A DNA stretch of 15,027 bases from Fidelibacterota bacterium. GTDB taxonomy: Bacteria; Fidelibacterota; UBA2242; JAFGTP01. Of the stretch, positions 7,950-14,586 are shown in pieces. The stretch covers positions 1-15,027 of the forward strand of contig JAIPHI010000053.1 in assembly GCA_021735285.1 (NCBI GenBank). Reading direction: 5' to 3'. A program made the translations under genes and the position numbers. Every line of letters begins with the position of its first letter. Position 1 is the first letter of the stretch. The notes beneath the pieces were generated by a model, which did not search any database, was not told the DNA's origin, and worked only from the letters and a program-made list of their open reading frames with translations.

Positions 7950-8566
7950 TCTCGGGAAAGATTGGCAATCTCTACTGAAAGAACGGCCGGGAATGATAGA
8001 TATTCCTGACCATCAATTACCCAGCTTTTTGAATCATTAGGAGCCAGATTCAGTTCTGAAATATCAACAATTGTATTCCAGGCTTGTGTATAGTTTCTAT
8101 TCAGAAAATAAGCCTGGGCCTTAATTATCGTAATATCTTTCCAATCTATTTTAGTATTATATTGAAAGACATAGTTGGGCTCATTGCTTAGCAGTGTGTC
8201 AGCACTATTGATTGCCTGAGTGTATTCTTTTTGAACTAGATGAACTGATGTCAGGGCACAGAATGCATCCAGTTTTAATTCCTGAGCGGAAACACCGGAT
8301 TTAAGGAGGTTGATAATTTCATCTGTACCAGAAGTATCTTTCATTAGAAGAGACCAGCCTTTACCAAGCTTCGCTTCTAAATCTTCCGGAGCTTCTTCCA
8401 GCGCCTGATTAAAAGACTGGACGGCCATGCTATATTTTTTTTCTGTGAAATATTGCCAGCCGGATTTGATATACTTTGTTTCTGAAGGTCCTGTCCCTGT
8501 GGAAGAGCCACAAGAAATTAAAAAATAAATTCCACTAATAATTAAAAAAATTTTTAGATTTCTCAT
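7934..8566 (-). CDS. TPR-repeat lipoprotein
   Basis: Predicted lipoprotein of 210 residues. Signal peptide (1-18) with lipobox L-I-S-C, lipidated Cys19, then a short G/S/T-rich linker and four TPR-like helical pairs at about 31-64, 65-98, 99-133 and 145-178 (for example G-W-Q-Y-F...Y-S-M-A-V-Q-S-F-N-Q-A-L). TPR domains mediate protein-protein contacts; no catalytic motif is seen. The ATG overlaps the stop of the upstream 1321-residue gene by 4 nt (ATGA, 8566-8563), so translation is probably coupled and the two products likely work together, for instance the lipoprotein as a membrane-side partner of the large exported protein. An AGGTG lies 12 nt before the ATG. No specific function can be named. 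Confidence 0.85.
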   Translation of the reverse strand: MRNLKIFLIISGIYFLISCGSSTGTGPSETKYIKSGWQYFTEKKYSMAVQSFNQALEEAPEDLEAKLGKGWSLLMKDTSGTDEIINLLKSGVSAQELKLDAFCALTSVHLVQKEYTQAINSADTLLSNEPNYVFQYNTKIDWKDITIIKAQAYFLNRNYTQAWNTIVDISELNLAPNDSKSWVIDGQEYLSFPAVLSVEIANLSREYMSF

Positions 8567-11500
8567 TTGAAATATGTCACCTTTTTTACTTTTATTTTTT
8601 CTGAATTCTTTCTTAATACTACAAAATAAATTCCACTTGATAATTTTTGGCCATTTGAATTTACACCTTGCCAGGCAAAACTATTAAATCCAGGCTTAAA
8701 TTGTCTCGTTTTTGTAAATACTCTTTGGCCTAATAAATTGTAAATATGCATTTGAACCCGATTTTCTTTTTTAAGCATAAATTTTATATTAACAGTTGCA
8801 TTGAATGGATTTGGATAGGTTAAAAAATCATTTTCTGTAACTTTTTGTATTTTAGCTGGTTGCTCGGCTTCCTTGAATAAAAATTTAACATTAGGTCTAA
8901 TGAATGCCATAAATCTCCCATTTTTCTGTAGATATGTTTCAACGGGTATCAGTTTGTTGTCAACAATTTTATAAAATGAGTTATATTTTCCAATTTTTCG
9001 ATTGGGAGTATAGTGTACAATAATTGTTATATTTTTATTCTCAACACTTGTCTTAAACTCATAAATTTTTCTATTTACTGCCTTCTTGGCCAGGAATCTA
9101 TTCTCACTTTTATTTTTTATATGATTAGTAAGCATAAAGAGTTGACGATCACCATAATTGTATTCCGGATATTCGACTGCAATTGTACTATTACTCAAAC
9201 TAACAAGACCTCCTGCAATTTTGGGAATTTCTGCCGAGATATGCAAAGTATCGACTGCTTCATTATAGTACCTATCCTTGAGATTTGTAATAAGTTGGTA
9301 GGAAGCGCTTTCTTGAAATTTATATTCAGCTTTCCATATTTTGTGATCCTCAGCATCGTCTAGCTGTTCGAAACTCAGGGGAATGTAATTACCATTTTTA
9401 TAAAAAGCGCTCTCGAATTCACGAATATTTGAATTATCTGAAGTGATTATAAAATTGACTCGATGACCGGCAATTGGATTGGGAAAATATTCCAGAATTA
9501 CTTCGGGTGGGATTTTATCTGATATTTTTAATCTTGTTGAGGCGGTACTTTTATTTTCATCGGGATCAGTGGCTATTAGTTGTAATTTGACATCCCCAAA
9601 AAAATTATTTTCAATTCTAATTATGGCCTGGCCCTCGGTACTGAAATCAACCATAACCTCCTCTGTCACTAATTCCTGATTGGAATATACTTGAGCTGAG
9701 AAGGTTATTTCACTATCATTATTATCGGCATCATTACAATAGCGAAATAAGTCTAATTCATAGATTTCGTCATTCCCCATCCTGATGGGATTGGGTAGAT
9801 CACTCCATTCAGGCGGAATAGTTTCTCTGATCACTATAGATATTGTATCGGAGATAGAAATATTACCCTGTTGATCCTTTGCCTGAAATAGTACCCAGCC
9901 TTCTTTAGCAGAAACCGTAGTATCAAGAGTAATGGTAGGATTATTAGTTATAGGATCAATTTCAACATTTTTAATTTCTGATGAATATTCACTGCTATAT
10001 ATTAATTCGCTCGAAGGTGTAAGGTCATCCGAGCAAATATCATCCAAATTAAGGTTCAGTTCTTTTTGGTATTCTGTAAAGCTCATGTATATGTATCGAA
10101 TGGCTGTCAAATCCCAGACAGGTTTGTTATCTTTTTGAACCTTTATATTGGCACTTTTTGAACTGCTATTGCCATCCTGGTCTACAGCCGTAAAAGTAAT
10201 TCCGGTATTGCCGATCAGACTTGTGGTTTTGATACTGGCTGTTCTTGTGGAGTTATCAATTATTACTTCCAGAAAATTACTATCAAATCCGGATGCATTC
10301 CAGCTAATAGCTGAATCAGGAGTTTCGGCATCAAATACATATTCATCAAGATTGACATAACCGGTGCTATCTTTCCAGAAAACCGTTTTGTTTGGCAGGT
10401 CAAAAATAACAGGGCTGGGATCACGAGGTGTGATAACAACTACAACTTCAGAAGTATCAGTACCTCCCTTTGAATTGGTAGCGATTATCGAAATTGTATC
10501 CTGTCCAATATTTGTACCCGAGGTTGCCTCTAGAATTGTATCCTTAATTGTGGCACTTGCCAGCAGATTGAAATCAGAACTATTTTGAATCTGCCAACTT
10601 ATATTCCCGGGACTTTCGTAAATATCGAATACAAAGTTAGTTAGATTCAGTATCTCCATAGTTGTATCGGGATATATATAGGCCGGAGGAATGTTAAATA
10701 TTTTGGGAGAGGTATTAACTATAATAAGTTCTGTTTCGGCAGTAGTAAGATTTTCATTGTCATCTCTGGCAGTTAAAGTCAGAATTCCTTCTAAATTGTG
10801 TTGACTATATTGATCCGGTACATCGATTGTTAGGATTTGATTATTTTGATTATAACTTACATTGACCGAATCATGGCTTCTTCCGGTACTTTTCTTAGTT
10901 ATTGTTGAGATTATCGAGATATCTTCCAGAGGAGTATCAAGATCCAGTAGATATTTGGATAGATCCACATTTTTTATACTATCGGAATGCATTGCAATAT
11001 AAGGCAATTGAGTGAAGGTGGGAGGGAAGGAACGCACATCAGCAATAATAGTGTCTTTACCCATTGCACCATAACTATCTTCAGCTGATATCTCTATGGG
11101 TATTGATCCAAAAAACCCATCCTCTACTACTATAAATGTAATTGTATCCTGTCCAAGGATTGAGCTTTGAATTTTTTGGGCATTATTACCCAGCTGCTTG
11201 ATAGTCCATTCAAGTTCATTCATTTGATTATCAACGTCAATAGTAAAATCTCTGAGGTCTAAAGTATCATCGATCATCTGGTATAGAATAAGAGTATCTC
11301 CTTCTGAATCGACTCCGTAAAAATCAATTTCGGGGGCATCATTAACACTCTCCACAGAAATGGGTAGATTAGTTCGTAGAGGCTCAAATAGTAATCCATC
11401 ATCTACATAAATATCAATGTTTTGAGTACCATGCCAATCTTTTTTAGGGATAATTGTGATAGAGTCTGTATTGTCATTATAAATTAAATTGAGATTTGAA

Positions 11501-12528
11501 TCAATGGTATCTTTGTAAATCTGTAAGTTCTCGCCTGTATCATCAATATCCGTTACCAGATCCTCCCGCGCTAATGTATAAATTTGATCTTCGTTAAAAG
11601 AAATATTTGGAAGTGGCTCCACAAATTCTGGTGTATGATCTACATGCACTTTCCATTTCTGTGAATCAGTATAAGCCGTGCCTTCGATATTTACCTCCAG
11701 ATTCACTTCAAAAATGCCTTTGGCTGTTGAGGCTGTCTGATAGGAGAGTGTATGCTGATTATTTATGTTTTCAATATTAAAAATTCCTGAAGGTTCATTC
11801 TTCTCAATTGTATGACTCCAGCTGGCTTCACTATCTTCATATGATTTACTATAAAAATGATCATCCAGATTAATATTTAAACTTTGACCAGGTTTAATTA
11901 ATGTATCAGGAATTTCAGGCTGAAGGGATGCACCAATTATTTCGAAATCCCAAATATGAGTATTGGAATACTCAAAATTTTGTCCCGGTGAATCCAATCT
12001 AAAATAACCAGAGGATCTACTATAAAAATTGTCATTATCAAATGTTATTAGAGGTTCATCAAAATCCTCAGCAGGTATTCCGATTAGTTTAAGATCAAAG
12101 TAGGCGATTATGCCTCCACTATTTACATAGGGCCTTTCTCCGCTGGCATCACTGGGCCCAGTACTTTTGTAAAGATCAAGTTGGAATCCTGGGATATCAT
12201 TTTGTGCTCCATTCCAAACATCATCATGAGTATTATTTTTCTTGGTATATTTTATTAAGTCAGTACCAATAAAGGGTTTGCCTTCATGAAAGATAGGTTG
12301 AATAAAATCAGGATTGACAGTCAAATAGACATTGGCACCAGTTAGTTTTTCATTACTGTTGTTAATTAATTCAATTTTAAAACGGATAGTGTCACCAATA
12401 AAAAATTCGGATTTTTGTTGTCCCTGTATTGGCCGGATTATGCATTCTACATTTTGGGGAAAAATATTATTGATAAAAATGATTGTGAAAATTAGTAATA
12501 ATCTTTTTAATCTAATTTTTCCTGGCAT
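8563..12528 (-). CDS. Large T9SS-exported protein with tandem cadherin/Ig-like repeats
   Basis: Predicted extracellular or surface protein of 1321 residues. Signal peptide at about 1-25. The N-terminal part (about 28-200) is a beta-sandwich, possibly cohesin-like, which I cannot name with certainty. From about residue 299 to 1005 there are seven repeats of about 100 residues, starting near 299, 398, 501, 607, 704, 802 and 905, each opening with a pattern like P-x-F-x-x-L-P and then x-L-D-L-x-x-Y-x-x-D, as in cadherin-like/Ig putative domains; Asp-rich turns suggest calcium binding. A further beta region (about 1007-1225) leads to a T9SS type A sorting domain (1234-1321) with Y-P-N-P-F-N and S-S-G-I-Y-F. 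Start ATG at 12528 with AGAGGA 4 nt upstream. The role is probably adhesive or structural; no enzyme motif is seen. It is coupled to the TPR lipoprotein. Confidence 0.85.
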   Translation of the reverse strand: MPGKIRLKRLLLIFTIIFINNIFPQNVECIIRPIQGQQKSEFFIGDTIRFKIELINNSNEKLTGANVYLTVNPDFIQPIFHEGKPFIGTDLIKYTKKNNTHDDVWNGAQNDIPGFQLDLYKSTGPSDASGERPYVNSGGIIAYFDLKLIGIPAEDFDEPLITFDNDNFYSRSSGYFRLDSPGQNFEYSNTHIWDFEIIGASLQPEIPDTLIKPGQSLNINLDDHFYSKSYEDSEASWSHTIEKNEPSGIFNIENINNQHTLSYQTASTAKGIFEVNLEVNIEGTAYTDSQKWKVHVDHTPEFVEPLPNISFNEDQIYTLAREDLVTDIDDTGENLQIYKDTIDSNLNLIYNDNTDSITIIPKKDWHGTQNIDIYVDDGLLFEPLRTNLPISVESVNDAPEIDFYGVDSEGDTLILYQMIDDTLDLRDFTIDVDNQMNELEWTIKQLGNNAQKIQSSILGQDTITFIVVEDGFFGSIPIEISAEDSYGAMGKDTIIADVRSFPPTFTQLPYIAMHSDSIKNVDLSKYLLDLDTPLEDISIISTITKKSTGRSHDSVNVSYNQNNQILTIDVPDQYSQHNLEGILTLTARDDNENLTTAETELIIVNTSPKIFNIPPAYIYPDTTMEILNLTNFVFDIYESPGNISWQIQNSSDFNLLASATIKDTILEATSGTNIGQDTISIIATNSKGGTDTSEVVVVITPRDPSPVIFDLPNKTVFWKDSTGYVNLDEYVFDAETPDSAISWNASGFDSNFLEVIIDNSTRTASIKTTSLIGNTGITFTAVDQDGNSSSKSANIKVQKDNKPVWDLTAIRYIYMSFTEYQKELNLNLDDICSDDLTPSSELIYSSEYSSEIKNVEIDPITNNPTITLDTTVSAKEGWVLFQAKDQQGNISISDTISIVIRETIPPEWSDLPNPIRMGNDEIYELDLFRYCNDADNNDSEITFSAQVYSNQELVTEEVMVDFSTEGQAIIRIENNFFGDVKLQLIATDPDENKSTASTRLKISDKIPPEVILEYFPNPIAGHRVNFIITSDNSNIREFESAFYKNGNYIPLSFEQLDDAEDHKIWKAEYKFQESASYQLITNLKDRYYNEAVDTLHISAEIPKIAGGLVSLSNSTIAVEYPEYNYGDRQLFMLTNHIKNKSENRFLAKKAVNRKIYEFKTSVENKNITIIVHYTPNRKIGKYNSFYKIVDNKLIPVETYLQKNGRFMAFIRPNVKFLFKEAEQPAKIQKVTENDFLTYPNPFNATVNIKFMLKKENRVQMHIYNLLGQRVFTKTRQFKPGFNSFAWQGVNSNGQKLSSGIYFVVLRKNSEKIKVKKVTYFK

Positions 12529-12565
12529 TAATTCCTCTTAACTAGGATTGAGAGTCAACATGCAT

Positions 12566-12595
12566 ATTATATCAAAATCTTTGCCATGGATCGAA
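12566..12595 (-). promoter_or_regulatory. Possible promoter of the large exported protein gene
   Basis: On the - strand a perfect TATAAT (12571-12566) has a poor -35-like TTCGAT (12595-12590) 18 bp upstream, and would give a 5' leader of about 30 nt. FCB-group bacteria often use other promoter motifs, so this is tentative. Confidence 0.3.
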
Positions 12596-12711
12596 TTAAA
12601 GCTTATATTGATAATATAATGCAATATTTACTACATAAGATTTTATAATTGAAATACAATAACCAATGTTTTGAATGCAAAATTATGCAGCTACCAGGAA
12701 AATTTTTCAGG

Positions 12712-12745
12712 GCAGAGCAATTATCCCTGATTGTTTTATTGTAAT
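12712..12745 (+). repeat. Unit G, degenerate copy of the GTAG repeat
   Basis: The head is GCAG instead of GTAG. Hairpin 1 is kept: AGCAATTA (12716-12723), loop TCCC, TGATTGTT (12728-12735), followed by TTTATTGTAATCA-like sequence shared with unit B2. Hairpin 2 and the TCAAT loop are lost. Relative to unit F, one stem C-G pair has become T-A, a compensatory change. Confidence 0.55.
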
Positions 12746-12786
12746 CAGTCTATTTAGGCTTAAAAAATTTTATTCATGTTTACATT

Positions 12787-12846
12787 TTGCTTCTCTCAGC
12801 CATTGAGGCTTCTGTCAGCAAGCACAACTGAGGCCAGTTATGCTAC
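12787..12846 (-). repeat. Unit B1 of the GTAG repeat family
   Basis: Read on the - strand from 12846: GTAG, hairpin 1 with arms AGCATAACT/AGTTGTGCT, then hairpin 2 with outer TTGCT/AGCAA, a purine-rich internal loop (GACAGA opposite GAGAGA), AGCC, loop TCAAT, GGCT. It lies head-to-head with unit B2, 2 bp apart, forming a BIME-like pair. Confidence 0.8.
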
Positions 12847-12848
12847 AA

Positions 12849-12906
12849 GTAGAACAACTTGCTAAGTTGTTTTATTGTAATCACCCCTCAATGGGGTGGT
12901 TACAAT
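12849..12906 (+). repeat. Unit B2 of the GTAG repeat family
   Basis: GTAG (12849-12852); hairpin 1 AACAACTT, loop GCT, AAGTTGTT (12853-12871); hairpin 2 has a 14-bp stem, 12874-12887 against 12893-12906, with one G-T wobble and loop TCAAT (12888-12892). It is the best-formed copy in the window. Confidence 0.85.
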
Positions 12907-13014
12907 ACTAAAGACTATAAAGAATATAAAAGATATGTAAATGAAACTGAATGGGGAATAAAATATATCTCTAAATAAAGTATTTCTGTAGAAAAAAAGT
13001 AGTTGTATCTTTTT

Positions 13015-13074
13015 GCTACTCTCAGCCATTGAGGCTTCGGTCAGCAAGCACAACTGAGGCCAGTTATGCTACAA
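13015..13074 (-). repeat. Unit C of the GTAG repeat family, overlapping the RAYT stop codon
   Basis: Read on the - strand: GTAG head, hairpin 1 with the same arms as B1, hairpin 2 with loop TCAAT. The TAG stop of the transposase gene (13071-13069) is part of the GTAG (13072-13069), so the unit abuts and slightly overlaps the 3' end of the gene. Confidence 0.85.
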
Positions 13075-13433
13075 TAAATCCAGATTTTTTAGGTACGAGT
13101 ATTCCCAGTCCTGCCATTTTTCAACTAATCCAGCATCAACAGGATTGTTAATAACATAATTAATAATATTAGAAAGTACTTTTTCATTTTTTATTATGTG
13201 ATCATAGCTTTCATGCTGCCAGAATTGTCCCTCTCTATTTAATGTTTTATTAGCCTCTCCGGCAGTATATCTTTTGATAGAAAACATTGTTTTGGCTAAA
13301 CTATTTTCTCCCTCAGATAGAGTAAAAATTACGTGGACATGATTTGGCATTATGCAATAACATAATAAATCATATTCCATAGAATCGTGATATTTTAAAC
13401 TCGATTCTACTATTATGGCTATTTTTCTATTCC

Positions 13434-13717
13434 CTGTGTGCCTAAATTGGATTGGACAGTTTCTGACGTTGTTTAATGTAGAAAAAAGTTGGTCCGTTGT
13501 AGAAAATTTGTTTTTATTATAATGGTTTCTTTTAAGATACAAAATACAGATAATAAGAAATCAAGCAGCGACGAGAAAAGACCCCTAAATAAGTCTTTTG
13601 AGAGTCGGTGTTTGATGATTAAAATTTATATGATTTAACATTATAAGGGTCTAAAGATAATCAGTTTTAGACATAAAATAGCGTCCAATTTTGTCCAAAA
13701 CTTCTTGGCACATACCG
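13434..13717. mobile_element. 284-bp MITE-like element inserted in the RAYT gene
   Basis: Flanked by direct repeats ATTCC at 13429-13433 and 13718-13722. The ends are inverted repeats of about 50 bp: both carry TGTGCC (13437-13442; GGCACA 13707-13712 on the other side), then TTGGACA (13452-13458; 13698-13692), then a 27-bp block with 17 matches including GACG and ATGT. TTGGACA ends recall IS3-family termini, but there is no transposase inside, so it looks like a non-autonomous derivative. Removing it plus one ATTCC copy restores the RAYT frame exactly. Confidence 0.75.
13561..13615. repeat. 55-bp palindrome at the centre of the MITE-like element
   Basis: The outer arms TCAAGCAGCGAC (13561-13572) and GTCGGTGTTTGA (13604-13615) pair with few mismatches; the inner stem is AAAAGAC (13576-13582) with GTCTTTT (13593-13599) around a 10-nt loop; a small purine internal loop (GAG/GAGA) lies between. 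It supplies the in-frame stop (13563-13561) that ends the 3' RAYT frame upstream. Confidence 0.65.
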
Positions 13718-13992
13718 ATTCCTTAAATATTTTGGGCTATTTTTATATTTTATCAAAAGCTTATCAATTTTATAGAAATAATTTTTCCAATTTTTATCGA
13801 GTTCCTTTTGTTTTACTGAAGTTTTTAGATCTTTTACTTGAATTTGGCTTTTTCTTATTTCATAATTTTTTTCAATTTCTGAAATTTATTAATAGGTAAA
13901 GAGCCTGCTAAACGAAAAGTTATAAAGTAGCAAGCTCCGGGAATTGAAAAATGGGGAAGATTCCTTTTATAGTATTTAGTTTTTTGAGTAAT

Positions 13993-14139
13993 CTAAATTT
14001 CCTATTATTTTTCAACAGTTTAACAATATTGTACTAAAAATAGTAGAATCCAAATAATAAACTGAGAGCGGCTTTATTGACAATTATATTTGATTAATAT
14101 GATTAAGGTGAATAATCAAGCGCTGTTGTTGCAATAGAT
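13993..14139. other. Non-coding upstream of the RAYT remnant
   Basis: AT-rich stretch between the RAYT start region and unit D. On the - strand it holds only the AGGAA motif just before the ATT start; no gene, RNA or repeat is seen. Confidence 0.45.
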
Positions 14140-14197
14140 GTAGAACAACTTGCTAAGTTGTTTTGTTGGAATCAATCCATCGAAGGGTTGATTACAA
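14140..14197 (+). repeat. Unit D of the GTAG repeat family (variant loop)
   Basis: GTAG (14140-14143), hairpin 1 identical to B2, then hairpin 2 with stem AATCAATCC (14170-14178) and GGGTTGATT (14185-14193). The stem sequence differs from B2 in both arms but still pairs, and the TCAAT loop is replaced by ATCGAA. It is the unit just upstream of the RAYT remnant, pointing away from it. Confidence 0.8.
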
Positions 14198-14284
14198 TAC
14201 TGGAACTTTTAGCAGTGATAACTCAAGCAAATATCTGTTCATAATAAATAAATTTTTATAATTACTTATATTTTGAGTATTGTT

Positions 14285-14343
14285 TTGCTTCTCTCAGCCA
14301 TTGAGGCTTCGCTCAGCAAGCACAACTTGGCAAGTTATGCTAC
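14285..14343 (-). repeat. Unit E1 of the GTAG repeat family
   Basis: - strand unit close to B1 and C: GTAG, hairpin 1 (AGCATAACTT/AAGTTGTGCT, loop GCC), hairpin 2 with TTGCT/AGCAA, internal loop GAGCGA opposite GAGAGA, and TCAAT loop. Head-to-head with E2, 2 bp apart, repeating the B1/B2 arrangement. Confidence 0.82.
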
Positions 14344-14345
14344 AG

Positions 14346-14401
14346 GTAGAACAGATTGCTAAGTTGTTTTATTGTAATCCCCCTCAATGGGGTGGTTACA
14401 A
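14346..14401 (+). repeat. Unit E2 of the GTAG repeat family
   Basis: GTAG (14346-14349), hairpin 1 with two changes in the left arm (AACAGATT against AAGTTGTT, one wobble and one mismatch), hairpin 2 like B2 but with one base missing in the left arm; TCAAT loop at 14384-14388. Confidence 0.8.
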
Positions 14402-14460
14402 GACTAAAACTTTTGGAAGGTAAAAATACTAAAATACCTTTTTGTGTTTGGTTTTGGGTA

Positions 14461-14518
14461 TATTATGGCGGGCATTGAGCCCTCCATAATATAAAACAAC
14501 TAGGGATAGTTGTTCTAC
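14461..14518 (-). repeat. Unit F of the GTAG repeat family
   Basis: Read from 14518 on the - strand: GTAG, hairpin 1 AACAACTA, loop TCCC, TAGTTGTT; hairpin 2 is a 13-bp stem with one mismatch (arms 14461-14473 and 14479-14491) and loop TCAAT. It lies just beyond the terminator of the right-hand gene, a typical REP position. Confidence 0.82.
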
Positions 14519-14526
14519 ATTCCCAC

Positions 14527-14557
14527 AAAAAAAGCCTCCCGGGTTACCGGGAGGCTT
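14527..14557 (-). terminator. Rho-independent terminator of the right-hand T9SS gene
   Basis: Perfect 11-bp stem AAGCCTCCCGG (14532-14542), loop GTTA, CCGGGAGGCTT (14547-14557). On the - strand it is followed by seven T (14533-14527, overlapping the stem end). It lies 30 bp after the TAA at 14589-14587. Confidence 0.9.
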
Positions 14558-14586
14558 CAGATTCGTGATTCTATTTCAGATTCTAT

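Larger units (their letters stand above)
13069..13992 (-). pseudogene. REP-associated tyrosine transposase (RAYT, Y1/HUH family), broken
   Basis: Single-strand DNA endonuclease/transposase of the IS200-like Y1 superfamily that acts on REP hairpins. Three pieces can be read. Codons from 13992 give Y-K-R-N-L-P-H-F then Y-F-I-T-F-R-L-A-G-S-L-P, the family N-terminus, and stop at 13855. A one-base change in a seven-A run (13872-13866) shifts to 13867-13718, which ends S-P-K-Y-L-R-N. After a 284-bp insertion the frame resumes with N-R-K-I-A-I-I-V and runs to the TAG at 13069, with the HUH pair in P-N-H-V-H, the likely catalytic Tyr in E-S-Y-D-H-I-I, and I-N-N-P-V-D-A-G-L-V. Joined, these give about 211 residues, a usual RAYT length. 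The start would be ATT at 13992, after AGGAA, so the ATG may also be lost. The intact 3' frame alone could start at TTG 13542 inside the insertion (157 residues), but it would lack the first strand of the fold. Confidence 0.85.

Noticed and set aside
12862..13053. 63-residue - strand reading frame downstream of the RAYT
   Set aside because: It runs through two REP-like units (B2 and C) and encodes a low-complexity peptide; an accidental frame over repeats.
13069..13542. Intact short transposase starting at TTG 13542
   Set aside because: The first 37 codons lie in the inserted 284-bp element, and the true N-terminus is found upstream on the same strand.
13561..13615. Integron attC site
   Set aside because: The ends do not show the conserved core sites and there is no integrase or gene cassette; the position in the middle of the inserted element explains it better.
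13705..13899. 64-residue + strand reading frame rich in Phe and Leu
   Set aside because: It is the antisense of the RAYT N-terminal remnant, whose - strand translation matches the family; no ribosome binding site.
12712..14518. CRISPR array
   Set aside because: Repeats are in both orientations, unevenly spaced, with hairpins of variable stem and no constant repeat-spacer pattern; no cas genes.
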